From JBHEBG01 sp046557915 (GTDB lineage: Bacteria > Bacteroidota > Bacteroidia > Flavobacteriales > Flavobacteriaceae): DNA of 64,000 bases. The notes beneath the pieces are model-generated. The model saw only the letters and a program-made list of their open reading frames with translations. It had not been told where the DNA came from and made no database searches. The DNA is taken from contig NZ_JBHEBG010000003.1 in assembly GCF_046557915.1 (NCBI RefSeq), forward strand, positions 434,001 through 498,000, given 5' to 3'. Every line of letters begins with the position of its first letter. The stretch's first letter is position 1. Of the stretch, positions 44,610 to 52,059 are shown one piece after another. The position numbers and the translations under genes are program-made.

Positions 44610-45152
44610 ATGTTTCAAATAGATTTGGTAGAGCAATGCAAAGCAAACGACCGTAAGGCCCAATTGGCGCTTTACAAACAGTACTGTGATGGCATGTTTT
44701 GTGTTGCTATGCGATTTCTTAAAAATAGGGACGATGCAGAAGACGTTCTGCAAGAATCCTTTATTAAGGCCTTTAAAAAAATTGATCAATTTAAAGGGGA
44801 GGTAACTTTTGGGGCGTGGTTAAAAAGAATCGTCATTAATAAATGTATCGATTTCTTGAAGTCGCAGCGCGAACGGTTAGTAAGCTTGGATGAAAATTAT
44901 ATGCATGTTTCAGAGGATGAGGACTGGAGCGTTGAAGACGATGTTAATGTGGAAATGGTAAAGCAGGCCATAGATAAACTGCCAGAGAACTATAGGTATG
45001 TGGTGCAGTTGTTTTTAGTGGAAGGATATGATCATGGAGAAATATCCCAGATTCTCAATATTTCGGAAACTGCCTGTAGAACCAGATTGTTAAGGGGCAA
45101 GGGTTCCGTAAAAAAGATTTTAAAAAAAAATAGATATGTCGCAGGATCTTAG
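44610..45152 (+). CDS. ECF RNA polymerase sigma factor
   Basis: 180 residues with the two sigma-70 regions: region 2 (ALYKQYCDGMFCVAMRFL and DAEDVLQESFIKAFKKID, the -10 binding part) and region 4 (AIDKLPENYRYVVQLFLVEGYDHGEIS and ACRTRLLRGKGSVKKIL, a helix-turn-helix for the -35). Length and layout are those of extracytoplasmic function sigma factors. It is the first gene of a three-gene operon in which each stop overlaps the next start by 17 bp. No FecR-like anti-sigma gene is nearby; the second gene is the candidate. Confidence 0.93.
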   Translation: MFQIDLVEQCKANDRKAQLALYKQYCDGMFCVAMRFLKNRDDAEDVLQESFIKAFKKIDQFKGEVTFGAWLKRIVINKCIDFLKSQRERLVSLDENYMHVSEDEDWSVEDDVNVEMVKQAIDKLPENYRYVVQLFLVEGYDHGEISQILNISETACRTRLLRGKGSVKKILKKNRYVAGS

Positions 45153-45714
45153 AAAAATGTTCGAAAAAGAGCGGAAAGAGCAAAAATATGTGTTGAAAGA
45201 CGGACATAAGGGGCGTTTTTTAGAACGTCTGGAAAAGGAAATTCCAAAACAGGGAAAATCGGTCTTTTTTAGGATTAGATTGGCCGCTTCGGTCTTGGTT
45301 TTGATTGGAGTAGGGGTATACAGCTATATGCAATATAAAACCAATGATAACACGCCAAAGATCCAGGTGGTAGAGAAAAATACCCAATTACAGGAGGATA
45401 ATACCATTTCCTTAGGTGATTTATCACCTAATCTAAAAAAAGTAGAAAACTATTATGTGGCCAATATAAACCTAGAACTGTCCCAGTTAGAAGTTTCACA
45501 GGATAACAAGGCATTGGTAAATAGTTTTATGGACCGCCTGGCAGAACTTAATGCGGAGTATCAGAAATTGAATGCCGAGCTCAACGAAATAGGCCCCAAT
45601 GACCAAACCATAACGGCATTGGTTAAAAATCTTCAGTTGCGATTACAGTTGTTACAGCGATTAAAAGAAAAATTAAACGAATTAAAATCATCAAAAAATG
45701 AACAGATTATATAA
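45136..45714 (+). CDS. single-pass membrane protein, putative anti-sigma factor
   Basis: 192 residues; not a recognised family. About 45 cytosolic residues rich in Lys/Glu (MSQDLRKMFEKERKEQKYVLK) precede one helix (near 47-66) and then a mostly helical region, LELSQLEVSQDNKALVN and QLRLQLLQRLKEKLNEL, that looks like a coiled coil. A short cytosolic head, one membrane span and an exported coiled coil is the layout of a membrane-bound anti-sigma factor. The 17-bp overlap with the sigma gene supports this but no zinc or ASD motif is seen. Confidence 0.65.
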   Translation: MSQDLRKMFEKERKEQKYVLKDGHKGRFLERLEKEIPKQGKSVFFRIRLAASVLVLIGVGVYSYMQYKTNDNTPKIQVVEKNTQLQEDNTISLGDLSPNLKKVENYYVANINLELSQLEVSQDNKALVNSFMDRLAELNAEYQKLNAELNEIGPNDQTITALVKNLQLRLQLLQRLKEKLNELKSSKNEQII

Positions 45715-47143
45715 TACTTATTGTGGATTTCTTGTCATCTTTTTATGCCTATTGGTGGGTAATGGCTACGGGCAAAAACAGATAAAGAAATACCATGAAA
45801 ACTTCGATGTTGCGGAGAATACGATCCTTAACATCAATACAAGCCATGCCGATATACAGTTTGAAACTTGGGATAGGGACCGAGTAGAAATTGAAGCGGT
45901 CGTAGAATTGGAAGGTGCTACAAAAGAAGAGGCAGATGCTTACTTTAAAAACGATGTTGTAAGGATAGTTGGTAATAGCAAAGAGATATCGGTAAGCACC
46001 ACCAATTCCTTCTCGTGGGGTTTTAATCATGTAGGAGAAAGTTTCAACGATTTTCACATCGAGATTCCCGATATCCCAAATTTGGAACCGCTATTCTTAG
46101 ATCTTGAAATTCCCGAACTACCCGAAATTCCGGAAATACCGCCCATGCCACCCATGCCGACATATAATTTTGACTATGATCGGTATAAAGAAGACGGAGA
46201 CAAGTATTTGGACGAATGGAAGGAAGAATTTGAAGAAAATTTCAATGAGGAATACCGCCAAAGAATCGAAGAATGGAGTGAGCGTGTTGAAGCTAGGGCA
46301 GAGGAACGTAAAGAACGAATGAAGGAGCACAAAGAACGGATGGAGGAACGTATTGAAGAACGTGAAGAACGAAATCGCGAACGTAAGGAATTGAGGAAGG
46401 AAAGAGAACAAATGATGAAAGAACAACGACAGGTGGTCCGTGAGCAGCGTAACGTACATAGAAATGTCATTATTTCCCATGAAGGTGATGAACCCAACAT
46501 ATTTTATTGGTCTTCAGATGGTGAAAACAAAAATTACAAGGTAAAGAAGACCATTAAGATTAAAATGCCCAAATCCGTGAAACTAAAAATGAACGTTCGT
46601 CATGGAGAGGTTAAATTGGCCCAAAACACTAAAAATATAGATGCAACCTTGTCTCACGCAAGGTTGCTCGCTTATACCATAGACGGCGATAGAACAAGTA
46701 TTATGGCCTCTTATTCTCCGGTAAGCGTACAAAATTGGAACTACGGCAAACTAAGAACGGATTATTCGGATAATGTGGTTTTAAAGCAGGTAAAAAACCT
46801 TAGACTTAATGCTATTTCCTCAATGGTCAATATTGAACACCTCACGGACAAGGTGCATATAAATAACAATTTGGGCAGCCTTAATATTAACTCAATTTCC
46901 AATAATTTTACGGACCTAAATATCTTGGTGAGCAATGGGGAGCTAAATTGTAATTTACCTACGTCGGATTTTGCCATTATTATAAATAGCAATAACTCGC
47001 AAATAGATTATCCGTCTACCTTAACCATGAACGTTAGTAAAAAGCATGCCGGAGTGGTACACACGGGATATCACAATCAAAAGAACCAAAAAAGAGAAAT
47101 CCTTATAGATGCCGAGTATAGTGAAGTGGTGCTGGAGCGTTAG
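45698..47143 (+). CDS. secreted DUF4097/GIN-like protein with a long charged rod
   Basis: 481 residues with a signal peptide (about 1-25). Region 1 (26-120) and region 3 (270-481) are beta-rich: NINTSHADIQFETWDRDRVEI and MNVRHGEVKLAQNTKNIDAT resemble the right-handed helix repeats of DUF4097/GIN adhesins. Between them are a proline-rich linker (EIPELPEIPEIPPMPPMP) and about 90 residues (161-255) of alternating Glu and Arg/Lys (EERKERMKEHKERMEERIEE), long enough for a single stable alpha helix of roughly 13 nm. It shares a 17-bp overlap with the gene before it. Probably a surface or periplasmic stress protein controlled by the sigma factor. Confidence 0.7.
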   Translation: MNRLYNTYCGFLVIFLCLLVGNGYGQKQIKKYHENFDVAENTILNINTSHADIQFETWDRDRVEIEAVVELEGATKEEADAYFKNDVVRIVGNSKEISVSTTNSFSWGFNHVGESFNDFHIEIPDIPNLEPLFLDLEIPELPEIPEIPPMPPMPTYNFDYDRYKEDGDKYLDEWKEEFEENFNEEYRQRIEEWSERVEARAEERKERMKEHKERMEERIEEREERNRERKELRKEREQMMKEQRQVVREQRNVHRNVIISHEGDEPNIFYWSSDGENKNYKVKKTIKIKMPKSVKLKMNVRHGEVKLAQNTKNIDATLSHARLLAYTIDGDRTSIMASYSPVSVQNWNYGKLRTDYSDNVVLKQVKNLRLNAISSMVNIEHLTDKVHINNNLGSLNINSISNNFTDLNILVSNGELNCNLPTSDFAIIINSNNSQIDYPSTLTMNVSKKHAGVVHTGYHNQKNQKREILIDAEYSEVVLER

Positions 47144-47872
47144 TTAATCTTGTAATAATAAGGTCCCAAAGGTATCAGCACTTATCCAACCCAGATTCTT
47201 ATTTTCGCCAGGTACAAATACCGATCCTATAAAATTCTCACGTTCCCTGCTTCCATCATTGTCACAATAAGCCAAGGCAAAACCTATTTTTTTACCTCTC
47301 GACAAAACTTTTGCACTATTTTCCTTTCCGTCTTTATAGTCGTCGTCGTATAAGCTAACGGCAACCTCCCAGGTGCTGAGCTTTTCTACTGTAGTCCTAT
47401 GGGATTTAATATGATGGTTGTAAAGGCGAGGAGCTTTGTCGGGGCCAAGATCTACTACATTGCCGTCCAGGGCTATATGATAGGCAAAGGCGTTGTGGGA
47501 GTACTGATGATTGCCTCCAGAATTGTCTTCATCTATAAAAACTTCCAAACAATCATCGTCCCACCAAAATTTCAGGGGGTCCTGATTTTGATCGTACAGT
47601 ATATCGTCTGTAATTTCAACCAAAATATAAAGGGCATTTGTGTCCCAACACAGTTTATACCTACCATTAAAATCCTCATGGGAAAAGGCATTGCCGAGCC
47701 AGTTTTGGTCCAAGGCATGCCACTTGGCGGTATTCCAACAATTATCGGTCGCTTTTCCGTCCAGAACCGGACTTTCCAAGGCCTTCTTTACATCAATGAT
47801 CTGGTGGTCTTTCTTTTTGGGGTTGCTACAAGCAAAAAAGAAAAATACTAGGGGCAAATATATATTTTTCAT
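47144..47872 (-). CDS. CBM9-like carbohydrate-binding lipoprotein
   Basis: 242 residues. A lipoprotein signal ends at Cys15 (FFFFACSN). The body matches the CBM9-like domain in putative sugar-binding proteins of Bacteroidetes: an opening SPVLDGKATDNCWNTAKW, YILVEITDDIL, LEVFIDEDNSGGNHQYS, and FGTLLLQD at the end. No catalytic residues are evident, so it probably binds a polysaccharide at the cell surface or periplasm. It abuts the convergent sigma-operon gene with no bases between the stops. Confidence 0.8.
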   Translation of the reverse strand: MKNIYLPLVFFFFACSNPKKKDHQIIDVKKALESPVLDGKATDNCWNTAKWHALDQNWLGNAFSHEDFNGRYKLCWDTNALYILVEITDDILYDQNQDPLKFWWDDDCLEVFIDEDNSGGNHQYSHNAFAYHIALDGNVVDLGPDKAPRLYNHHIKSHRTTVEKLSTWEVAVSLYDDDYKDGKENSAKVLSRGKKIGFALAYCDNDGSRERENFIGSVFVPGENKNLGWISADTFGTLLLQD

Positions 47873-47909
47873 ACCCCTAAATTACTAAAATTAGGGTATG
47901 AACTACAAT

Positions 47910-48596
47910 TTAATGTGCCTCTTCCTTCAAATAATCAGGGAAGTTTTTCTTAAACCGATTCAGCCTAGGAACGGATACATTTCGGATATACCCATTGTTG
48001 GGATTGTTGCGTTCATAGTCCTGATGATAATCCTCTGCTTTGTAAAATTTGCTAAATGCCACCACCTCCGTAACAATTGGCCGGTCATAAACATTTTTAT
48101 CATTTAGTGCTCTTTTGTAGTTCTCTATGATCTTCTTTTCCTCATCGTTCTTATAAAAGGCAATAGAGCGGTATTGCGGCCCGCGGTCTGGCCCTTGCCT
48201 ATTTAAACTTGTAGGGTCGTGAGAGCCAAAAAACACCTGCACCAATTCGGTAAAGGAGATTACCTTAGGGTCGTAATAAACCTCCACTGCTTCGGCATGT
48301 GTGGTGAGTCCACGAGCCACCTTCTCATAAGTGGGATTTTCCTCAGAACCACCCGCATATCCCGATACTACTTCTTTAACCCCTTTTACACTTTCAAAAA
48401 TTGCCTCTACGCACCAAAAACAGCCACTCGCAAAATATGCGGTCTCATAGGCCTTTAAATCCTCTGCGGACAGGGCAATATGTTCAACAGTTATTTTGTC
48501 TTCAGCAATTGCCGTATTTACTTTTTTACTTTTTGATTGACAGTTGGTAGATACCAACACAACTAGTCCCAACAAGGCAATCTTTAAAATTTTCAT
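47910..48596 (-). CDS. msrA: peptide methionine sulfoxide reductase A, lipoprotein form
   Basis: 228 residues from the ATG at 48596; a longer frame to 48626 would put 10 residues before the signal. MKILKIALLGLVVLVSTNCQ is a lipoprotein signal with Cys19. The reductase domain has ASGCFWCVEAIF with the catalytic Cys, VSGYAGGSEENPTYE and YHQDYERNNPNNGY near the end. It reduces S-sulfoxides of methionine in exported proteins. The convergent CBM9-like gene is unrelated in function. Only the A form is here; a separate msrB would be elsewhere. Confidence 0.95.
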   Translation of the reverse strand: MKILKIALLGLVVLVSTNCQSKSKKVNTAIAEDKITVEHIALSAEDLKAYETAYFASGCFWCVEAIFESVKGVKEVVSGYAGGSEENPTYEKVARGLTTHAEAVEVYYDPKVISFTELVQVFFGSHDPTSLNRQGPDRGPQYRSIAFYKNDEEKKIIENYKRALNDKNVYDRPIVTEVVAFSKFYKAEDYHQDYERNNPNNGYIRNVSVPRLNRFKKNFPDYLKEEAH

Positions 48597-48726
48597 ATTG
48601 TTGATTTTTTCTTTTAGTGCAATCAAGATACAAATACTTACATCATAGAGGTTAAAAAGTGTTAATAAAGAGAATAAAGCATTTGCACTGTTTTTAAACC
48701 CTATAATTCTGAATTATCTTTACATA

Positions 48727-49407
48727 ATGGACTTTTTATTAAAGTTTTTCAGGGAAGTCTCTGAGGGTCCTATACCTATTTTGGACGATTTTATTGCTAT
48801 CCAGAAGTATGTACCCTTAGACCTTTCTACCGAGAACCCCGAATTAATGCTTTTTGACATTACCGATTTTAACGCCTGTCAGGCCTATATAGATACGGTA
48901 TTGGATAAGCATGATGGATTGGTGGCCTATGGCGGGTATTTGGAACAACGAAACCTATATAACAACAAGGACGGCTTTTCCGGAATGCTCGATGGGCAGC
49001 GAAATATTCATCTAGGCATGGATTTCTGGGCAGAGGCCAGTACAGCGGTAATGGTCCCAATTTCGGGCAGGGTACACAGCTTTAAAAATAACAACGTAAC
49101 TGGGGATTATGGACCTACCATTATCTTGGAGCATAACGTGGAGGGAATACAGTTCTACTCGCTTTACGGTCACTTATCCTTAGAATCTCTCGAAAATATT
49201 TTTGTTGGCAAGGAATTTTACCAGGGCGATACTTTGGCGACTTTGGGTTCACCAGAAATCAATGTAAACTATGCTCCACACCTACATTTTCAAATCATAA
49301 GGAATATTGGGGACTATCAGGGAGACTATCCTGGGGTATGCACAAAAAATGACGCGGACTATTATTCCAAAAACTGTCCAAATCCAAATCTGCTCTTAAA
49401 AATATAG
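48727..49407 (+). CDS. M23 family zinc metallopeptidase
   Basis: 226 residues. The lysostaphin-like core has HLGMDFWAEA (His-x3-Asp), VEGIQFYSLYGHLSLE and the metal-binding HLHF in NYAPHLHFQII. No signal peptide is obvious at the N terminus (FLLKFFREVSEGPIPILDDF), which is unusual for a murein hydrolase, although the same group in Bacteroidetes is annotated as a peptidoglycan DD-metallopeptidase. TATCTTTA lies just before the start. A role in the cell envelope or in another exported peptide is likely. Confidence 0.85.
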   Translation: MDFLLKFFREVSEGPIPILDDFIAIQKYVPLDLSTENPELMLFDITDFNACQAYIDTVLDKHDGLVAYGGYLEQRNLYNNKDGFSGMLDGQRNIHLGMDFWAEASTAVMVPISGRVHSFKNNNVTGDYGPTIILEHNVEGIQFYSLYGHLSLESLENIFVGKEFYQGDTLATLGSPEINVNYAPHLHFQIIRNIGDYQGDYPGVCTKNDADYYSKNCPNPNLLLKI

Positions 49408-49437
49408 CATCAATTTTTCAGATTAAATACCTATTGT

Positions 49438-49594
49438 TCCGTTAAGCGGTATTTAGGGTTTAAATCGTTCGTCGAACTATTTTAGCACTTAATCCATGAT
49501 TTTGTCAGATACCGAAAAATAAGGGTATTTGGGCGGTTTGTTAGTGGGGTCAACGCCCATAGGGCGTTAAATTTATATAACAAAACCCCAAGTC
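49438..49594 (+). promoter_or_regulatory. conserved leader of the small secreted protein gene, copy 1
   Basis: 157 bp between the 9-mer TCCGTTAAG (49438-49446), a second 9-mer ATCGTTCGT (49464-49472), a possible -7 box TATTTTAG (49479-49486), a hairpin ACGCCC-ATA-GGGCGT (49553-49567) and an enclosing inverted repeat TGGGGT (49545-49550)/ACCCCA (49585-49590) ending 4 bases before the ATG. The two diverged leaders (this one and copies 2/3) have nearly the same length and motif order. Confidence 0.55.
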
Positions 49595-49813
49595 ATGAAA
49601 GCTATTTTAACTATAATTTTTGTTCTTTTTATCGGAGTGGCCGCTCAAGCCCAAGATGCTAAAACGGATGTTAAGGTTGAAACTGTTGAAATGACTATCG
49701 AAGTTTCTACTACCAACGAAAACAGTGTTGCCCGTCTTTACAAATTTAAAAATGCTAGGGTAAAGAAAGCTTTGTCTTTCGCTACTAAGAGAAACAGAGC
49801 TAAATTGGCTTAA
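49595..49813 (+). CDS. small secreted basic protein, copy 1 of three
   Basis: 72 residues; not a recognised family. A signal peptide of about 20 residues ends VAAQAQ. The mature part starts near Gln20/Asp21 and holds a beta-like VKVETVEMTIEVSTT, then a basic, helical VARLYKFKNARVKKALSF and a basic tail. Residues 24-62 are identical in all three copies; the coding bases of this core show only silent differences. Copy 1 differs from copy 2 at seven residues, in the signal peptide and tail. It is 187 bp downstream of the M23 gene. Function unknown. Confidence 0.75.
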   Translation: MKAILTIIFVLFIGVAAQAQDAKTDVKVETVEMTIEVSTTNENSVARLYKFKNARVKKALSFATKRNRAKLA

Positions 49814-50126
49814 TAACCTTCTCAACCGTATTGCACCTTCAATAGATAAACCAGCTTCTTGTTTGTTACTAGCTTGGAATGTATACGCCATATTAAACCG
49901 AAACTCTTAGATATCTATTTATACGATTACTTTCTCCATTAGGTCAAAATCATTAAGATGAACTGCCGTCGATATCCCTATTTGCATAGATGATTGCCAG
50001 ATATACCGGTAACCTTTTATAAAAAAATCACTTATGAAAGAGCTGAAAACCGGTATTTCGGGACCAAAAAAACTGAAAAACGCCTTTTTTACAACCTCGA
50101 TAACTACCCGTACCATGGATTAAATG
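49814..50126. other. intergenic region between copies 1 and 2
   Basis: No supported gene. A short minus-strand frame (about 49919-50116) looks weak. The right end holds 50111-50126, a 16-mer repeated imperfectly at 50131-50146 inside the duplicated unit (13 of 16 identical, 20-bp period). Confidence 0.5.
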
Positions 50127-50135
50127 CACATACCA

Positions 50136-50290
50136 TCGGTTAAGTGAATTTAGGATGTGTTCCGTTCATCGAGCGTTTTTTGCACTTTAACCCAGTTTTG
50201 TCCGATTACCGAGAAATAGGGGTTTTTGAGCGAATTACAACCCCCCGAAATGCACTTGCGCGAGTTATAATAATAAGAAAAACGCAAGTC
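50136..50290 (+). promoter_or_regulatory. conserved leader of copy 2
   Basis: 155 bp from TCGGTTAAG (50136-50144) and TCCGTTCAT (50161-50169) to the ATG. It includes an inverted repeat GGGGTT (50219-50224)/AACCCC (50239-50244) and, next to the start, ACTTGCG (50254-50260)/CGCAAGT (50283-50289). A block around TTTTGTCCGATTACCGAG is conserved with copy 1. Confidence 0.5.
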
Positions 50291-50509
50291 ATGAAAACCA
50301 TAATCACTTTAATCTTTGTTCTTTTTATCGGAGTAGCAGCTCAGGCTCAGGATGCCCAAACAGATGTTAAGGTTGAAACTGTTGAAATGACTATCGAAGT
50401 TTCCACTACCAACGAAAACAGTGTTGCCCGTCTTTACAAGTTTAAAAATGCCAGGGTAAAGAAAGCTTTGTCTTTCACAACTAAAAGAAACAAATCTAAA
50501 TTGGCTTAA
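50291..50509 (+). CDS. small secreted basic protein, copy 2 of three
   Basis: 72 residues, identical in protein sequence to copy 3 and 65/72 identical to copy 1. The start is the ATG at 50291 after CAAGTC, shared by all copies; a longer in-frame reading to 50144 is open here but closed by a stop in copy 1 and lacks a start in copy 3, so it is rejected. The signal peptide ends VAAQAQ. The mature chain of about 52 residues is lysine- and arginine-rich at its end (TTKRNKSKLA). A 92-bp gap follows before the convergent arylesterase gene. Confidence 0.75.
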   Translation: MKTIITLIFVLFIGVAAQAQDAQTDVKVETVEMTIEVSTTNENSVARLYKFKNARVKKALSFTTKRNKSKLA

Positions 50510-50601
50510 TACAGGGTTACCATCCACAGGTTACGAACGCACCTATATATTTAAATACTATCAACCAGCGCCTTCTATCGGCTGTTGTATTGCCCAAAAG
50601 A

Positions 50602-51294
50602 TCATTTCCCAATAATGTCTTCCAACACTGCCCACACGTTATCGGCAACAATTTTATGCCCTTCCATGGTAGGGTGTATACCATCGCCTTGGTTTAAATC
50701 TGAAATACCGGCCACATTTTCAAGTAAAAAAGGTATTAGCGGAATGTTGTTCTTTTCGGCTAATTCAGGAAAAATAGATTTAAACTCTTGAGTATAGTCC
50801 TTACCCATATTTGGTGGAATCTGCATTCCGGCCAATATAATTTGGGTATCGGGGTTTTTAGAACGCACGGCATCTATTATGGCCTGTAAGTTAGTACGGG
50901 TTTCGGTAAGAGGTATACCTCGCAATCCATCGTTTGCACCAAGCTCCAATACAAAAATATCAGCTTTTTGATTTAGTACCCAACCCAATCTATTTCTGCC
51001 ACTGGCTGTAGTTTCGCCACTAAGACCAGAATTAACTGCTATAAACGGCATTTGTAGCGAGTCTAGCCTACGTTGAATGACTGCAGGGAAAGCCTCTTCC
51101 GGATCTAACCCGTAACCTGCGGTAAGACTATCCCCGAAGAACAATATTACTTTGGTGCCGTTTGCAGATTCCGTATCGCCTGCGGAGTTTTCTTTTTCGG
51201 TCGCAGTAGGGGTGTTTTTGTTGGTTGAAGTCTCTCCACATGAAATAAGTAGCAAGAAGGCCAAAAAATAACGAAACTTTAAGAAGTTGTGCAT
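50602..51294 (-). CDS. tesA: TesA-like SGNH arylesterase/lysophospholipase lipoprotein
   Basis: 230 residues with a lipoprotein signal (Cys19 in LLLISCGETS) and a Thr/Ser/Asn-rich linker. SGNH motifs: ILFFGDSLTAGYGL (Ser), VNSGLSGETTASG (Gly), LELGANDGLRG (Asn) and DGIHPTMEGH (Asp/His). It matches TesA/arylesterase, a periplasmic thioesterase or lysophospholipase. It is divergent from an ABC ATPase-permease pair; the same tesA-ybbA-ybbP layout is conserved in Proteobacteria, suggesting a linked role at the envelope. The mature protein is lipid-anchored here, unlike soluble E. coli TesA. Confidence 0.9.
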   Translation of the reverse strand: MHNFLKFRYFLAFLLLISCGETSTNKNTPTATEKENSAGDTESANGTKVILFFGDSLTAGYGLDPEEAFPAVIQRRLDSLQMPFIAVNSGLSGETTASGRNRLGWVLNQKADIFVLELGANDGLRGIPLTETRTNLQAIIDAVRSKNPDTQIILAGMQIPPNMGKDYTQEFKSIFPELAEKNNIPLIPFLLENVAGISDLNQGDGIHPTMEGHKIVADNVWAVLEDIIGK

Positions 51295-51369
51295 AGTACT
51301 TGGGTGTAAAAGTCCAAATCATTTCCTTATTTTGCTTCTTTTGCGAGATCCAAAATCAAAACGATTCTT

Positions 51370-52059
51370 ATGTCAAAGATATTAAACGTTCACAACCTGG
51401 GGAAGAGCTTTACCAGCGGTTCTAAAAAACTTACCGTGTTGGATGATATTTCCTTTCAAATAGAGCAAGGGGATACCTTTGCAATAGTTGGACCTTCTGG
51501 CAGTGGAAAGACTACCTTGTTGGGATTATGTGCCGGCTTGGATGTTCCGGATTCTGGCACTGTTGAACTTTGTGGAAGTTCTTTATCGCAATTGAACGAA
51601 GATGAACGTGCGCTGCTTCGGAATAGGGAAGTGGGATTTATTTTTCAAAATTTTCAACTATTGCCCACACTTACCGCTTTGGAAAATGTTAGTGTGCCTT
51701 TAGAGTTGCAAGGTGTTAAAAGTGCCGGTAAGGCCGCAATGGAATTATTGGACAAGGTAGGGCTGGCAGATCGTTTCCACCACTATCCTTCCCAACTATC
51801 CGGTGGGGAGCAGCAACGTGTGGCTCTTGCAAGGGCATTTTCCAATAGACCTTCCATTTTGTTTGCAGATGAACCTACAGGTAATCTGGATGAGGAAACG
51901 GGGGAAAAGGTGGTTAAACTACTTTTTGAATTAAATAAAGAAGCAGGTACCACTTTGGTCATTGTTTCCCACGATTTGGATTTGGCGAACCGTACGCAGC
52001 ATATTCTAAGGCTAAAAGGCGGAAAAATAATTGCGAATGAAAGTACTGTTTTATCGTGA
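51370..52059 (+). CDS. ybbA: ABC transporter ATP-binding protein (YbbA/LolD-like)
   Basis: 229 residues. Walker A GPSGSGKTT (near residue 39), LSGGEQQRVALARAF (signature, near 142), ILFADEPTGNLDEET (Walker B) and the switch histidine in VSHDLDLA. This is the MacB/LolD/YbbA class that works with FtsX-type permeases to move or extract lipids or peptides. It overlaps the permease gene by 4 bp (GTGA) and is divergent from tesA with a 75-bp gap. Confidence 0.93.
   Translation: MSKILNVHNLGKSFTSGSKKLTVLDDISFQIEQGDTFAIVGPSGSGKTTLLGLCAGLDVPDSGTVELCGSSLSQLNEDERALLRNREVGFIFQNFQLLPTLTALENVSVPLELQGVKSAGKAAMELLDKVGLADRFHHYPSQLSGGEQQRVALARAFSNRPSILFADEPTGNLDEETGEKVVKLLFELNKEAGTTLVIVSHDLDLANRTQHILRLKGGKIIANESTVLS

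Larger units (their letters stand above)
50127..50510 (+). repeat. 384-bp direct repeat, left copy
   Basis: From CACATACC to TTGGCTTAAT. It equals 56403-56786 with only two differences: G at 50144 vs C at 56420 (leader) and A at 50446 vs G at 56722 (silent, Lys codon). The unit contains the whole leader and gene copy 2. No terminal inverted repeats or target-site duplication are seen, so this is a segmental duplication rather than an insertion sequence. Confidence 0.9.

Noticed and set aside
44550..44789. Longer aldose epimerase start
   Set aside because: It would cover the sigma-factor gene's start in antisense and adds residues not fitting the family.
49919..50116. 65-codon minus-strand frame between copies 1 and 2
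   Set aside because: No signal, no family, low-complexity hydrophobic start, and no promoter. Kept only as a mention.
50144..50290. In-frame upstream extension of copy 2 giving a 121-residue protein
   Set aside because: In copy 1 the same frame has a stop 9 codons before the ATG, and in copy 3 the start codon is replaced by CTG. The conserved start is the MKT/MKA methionine.
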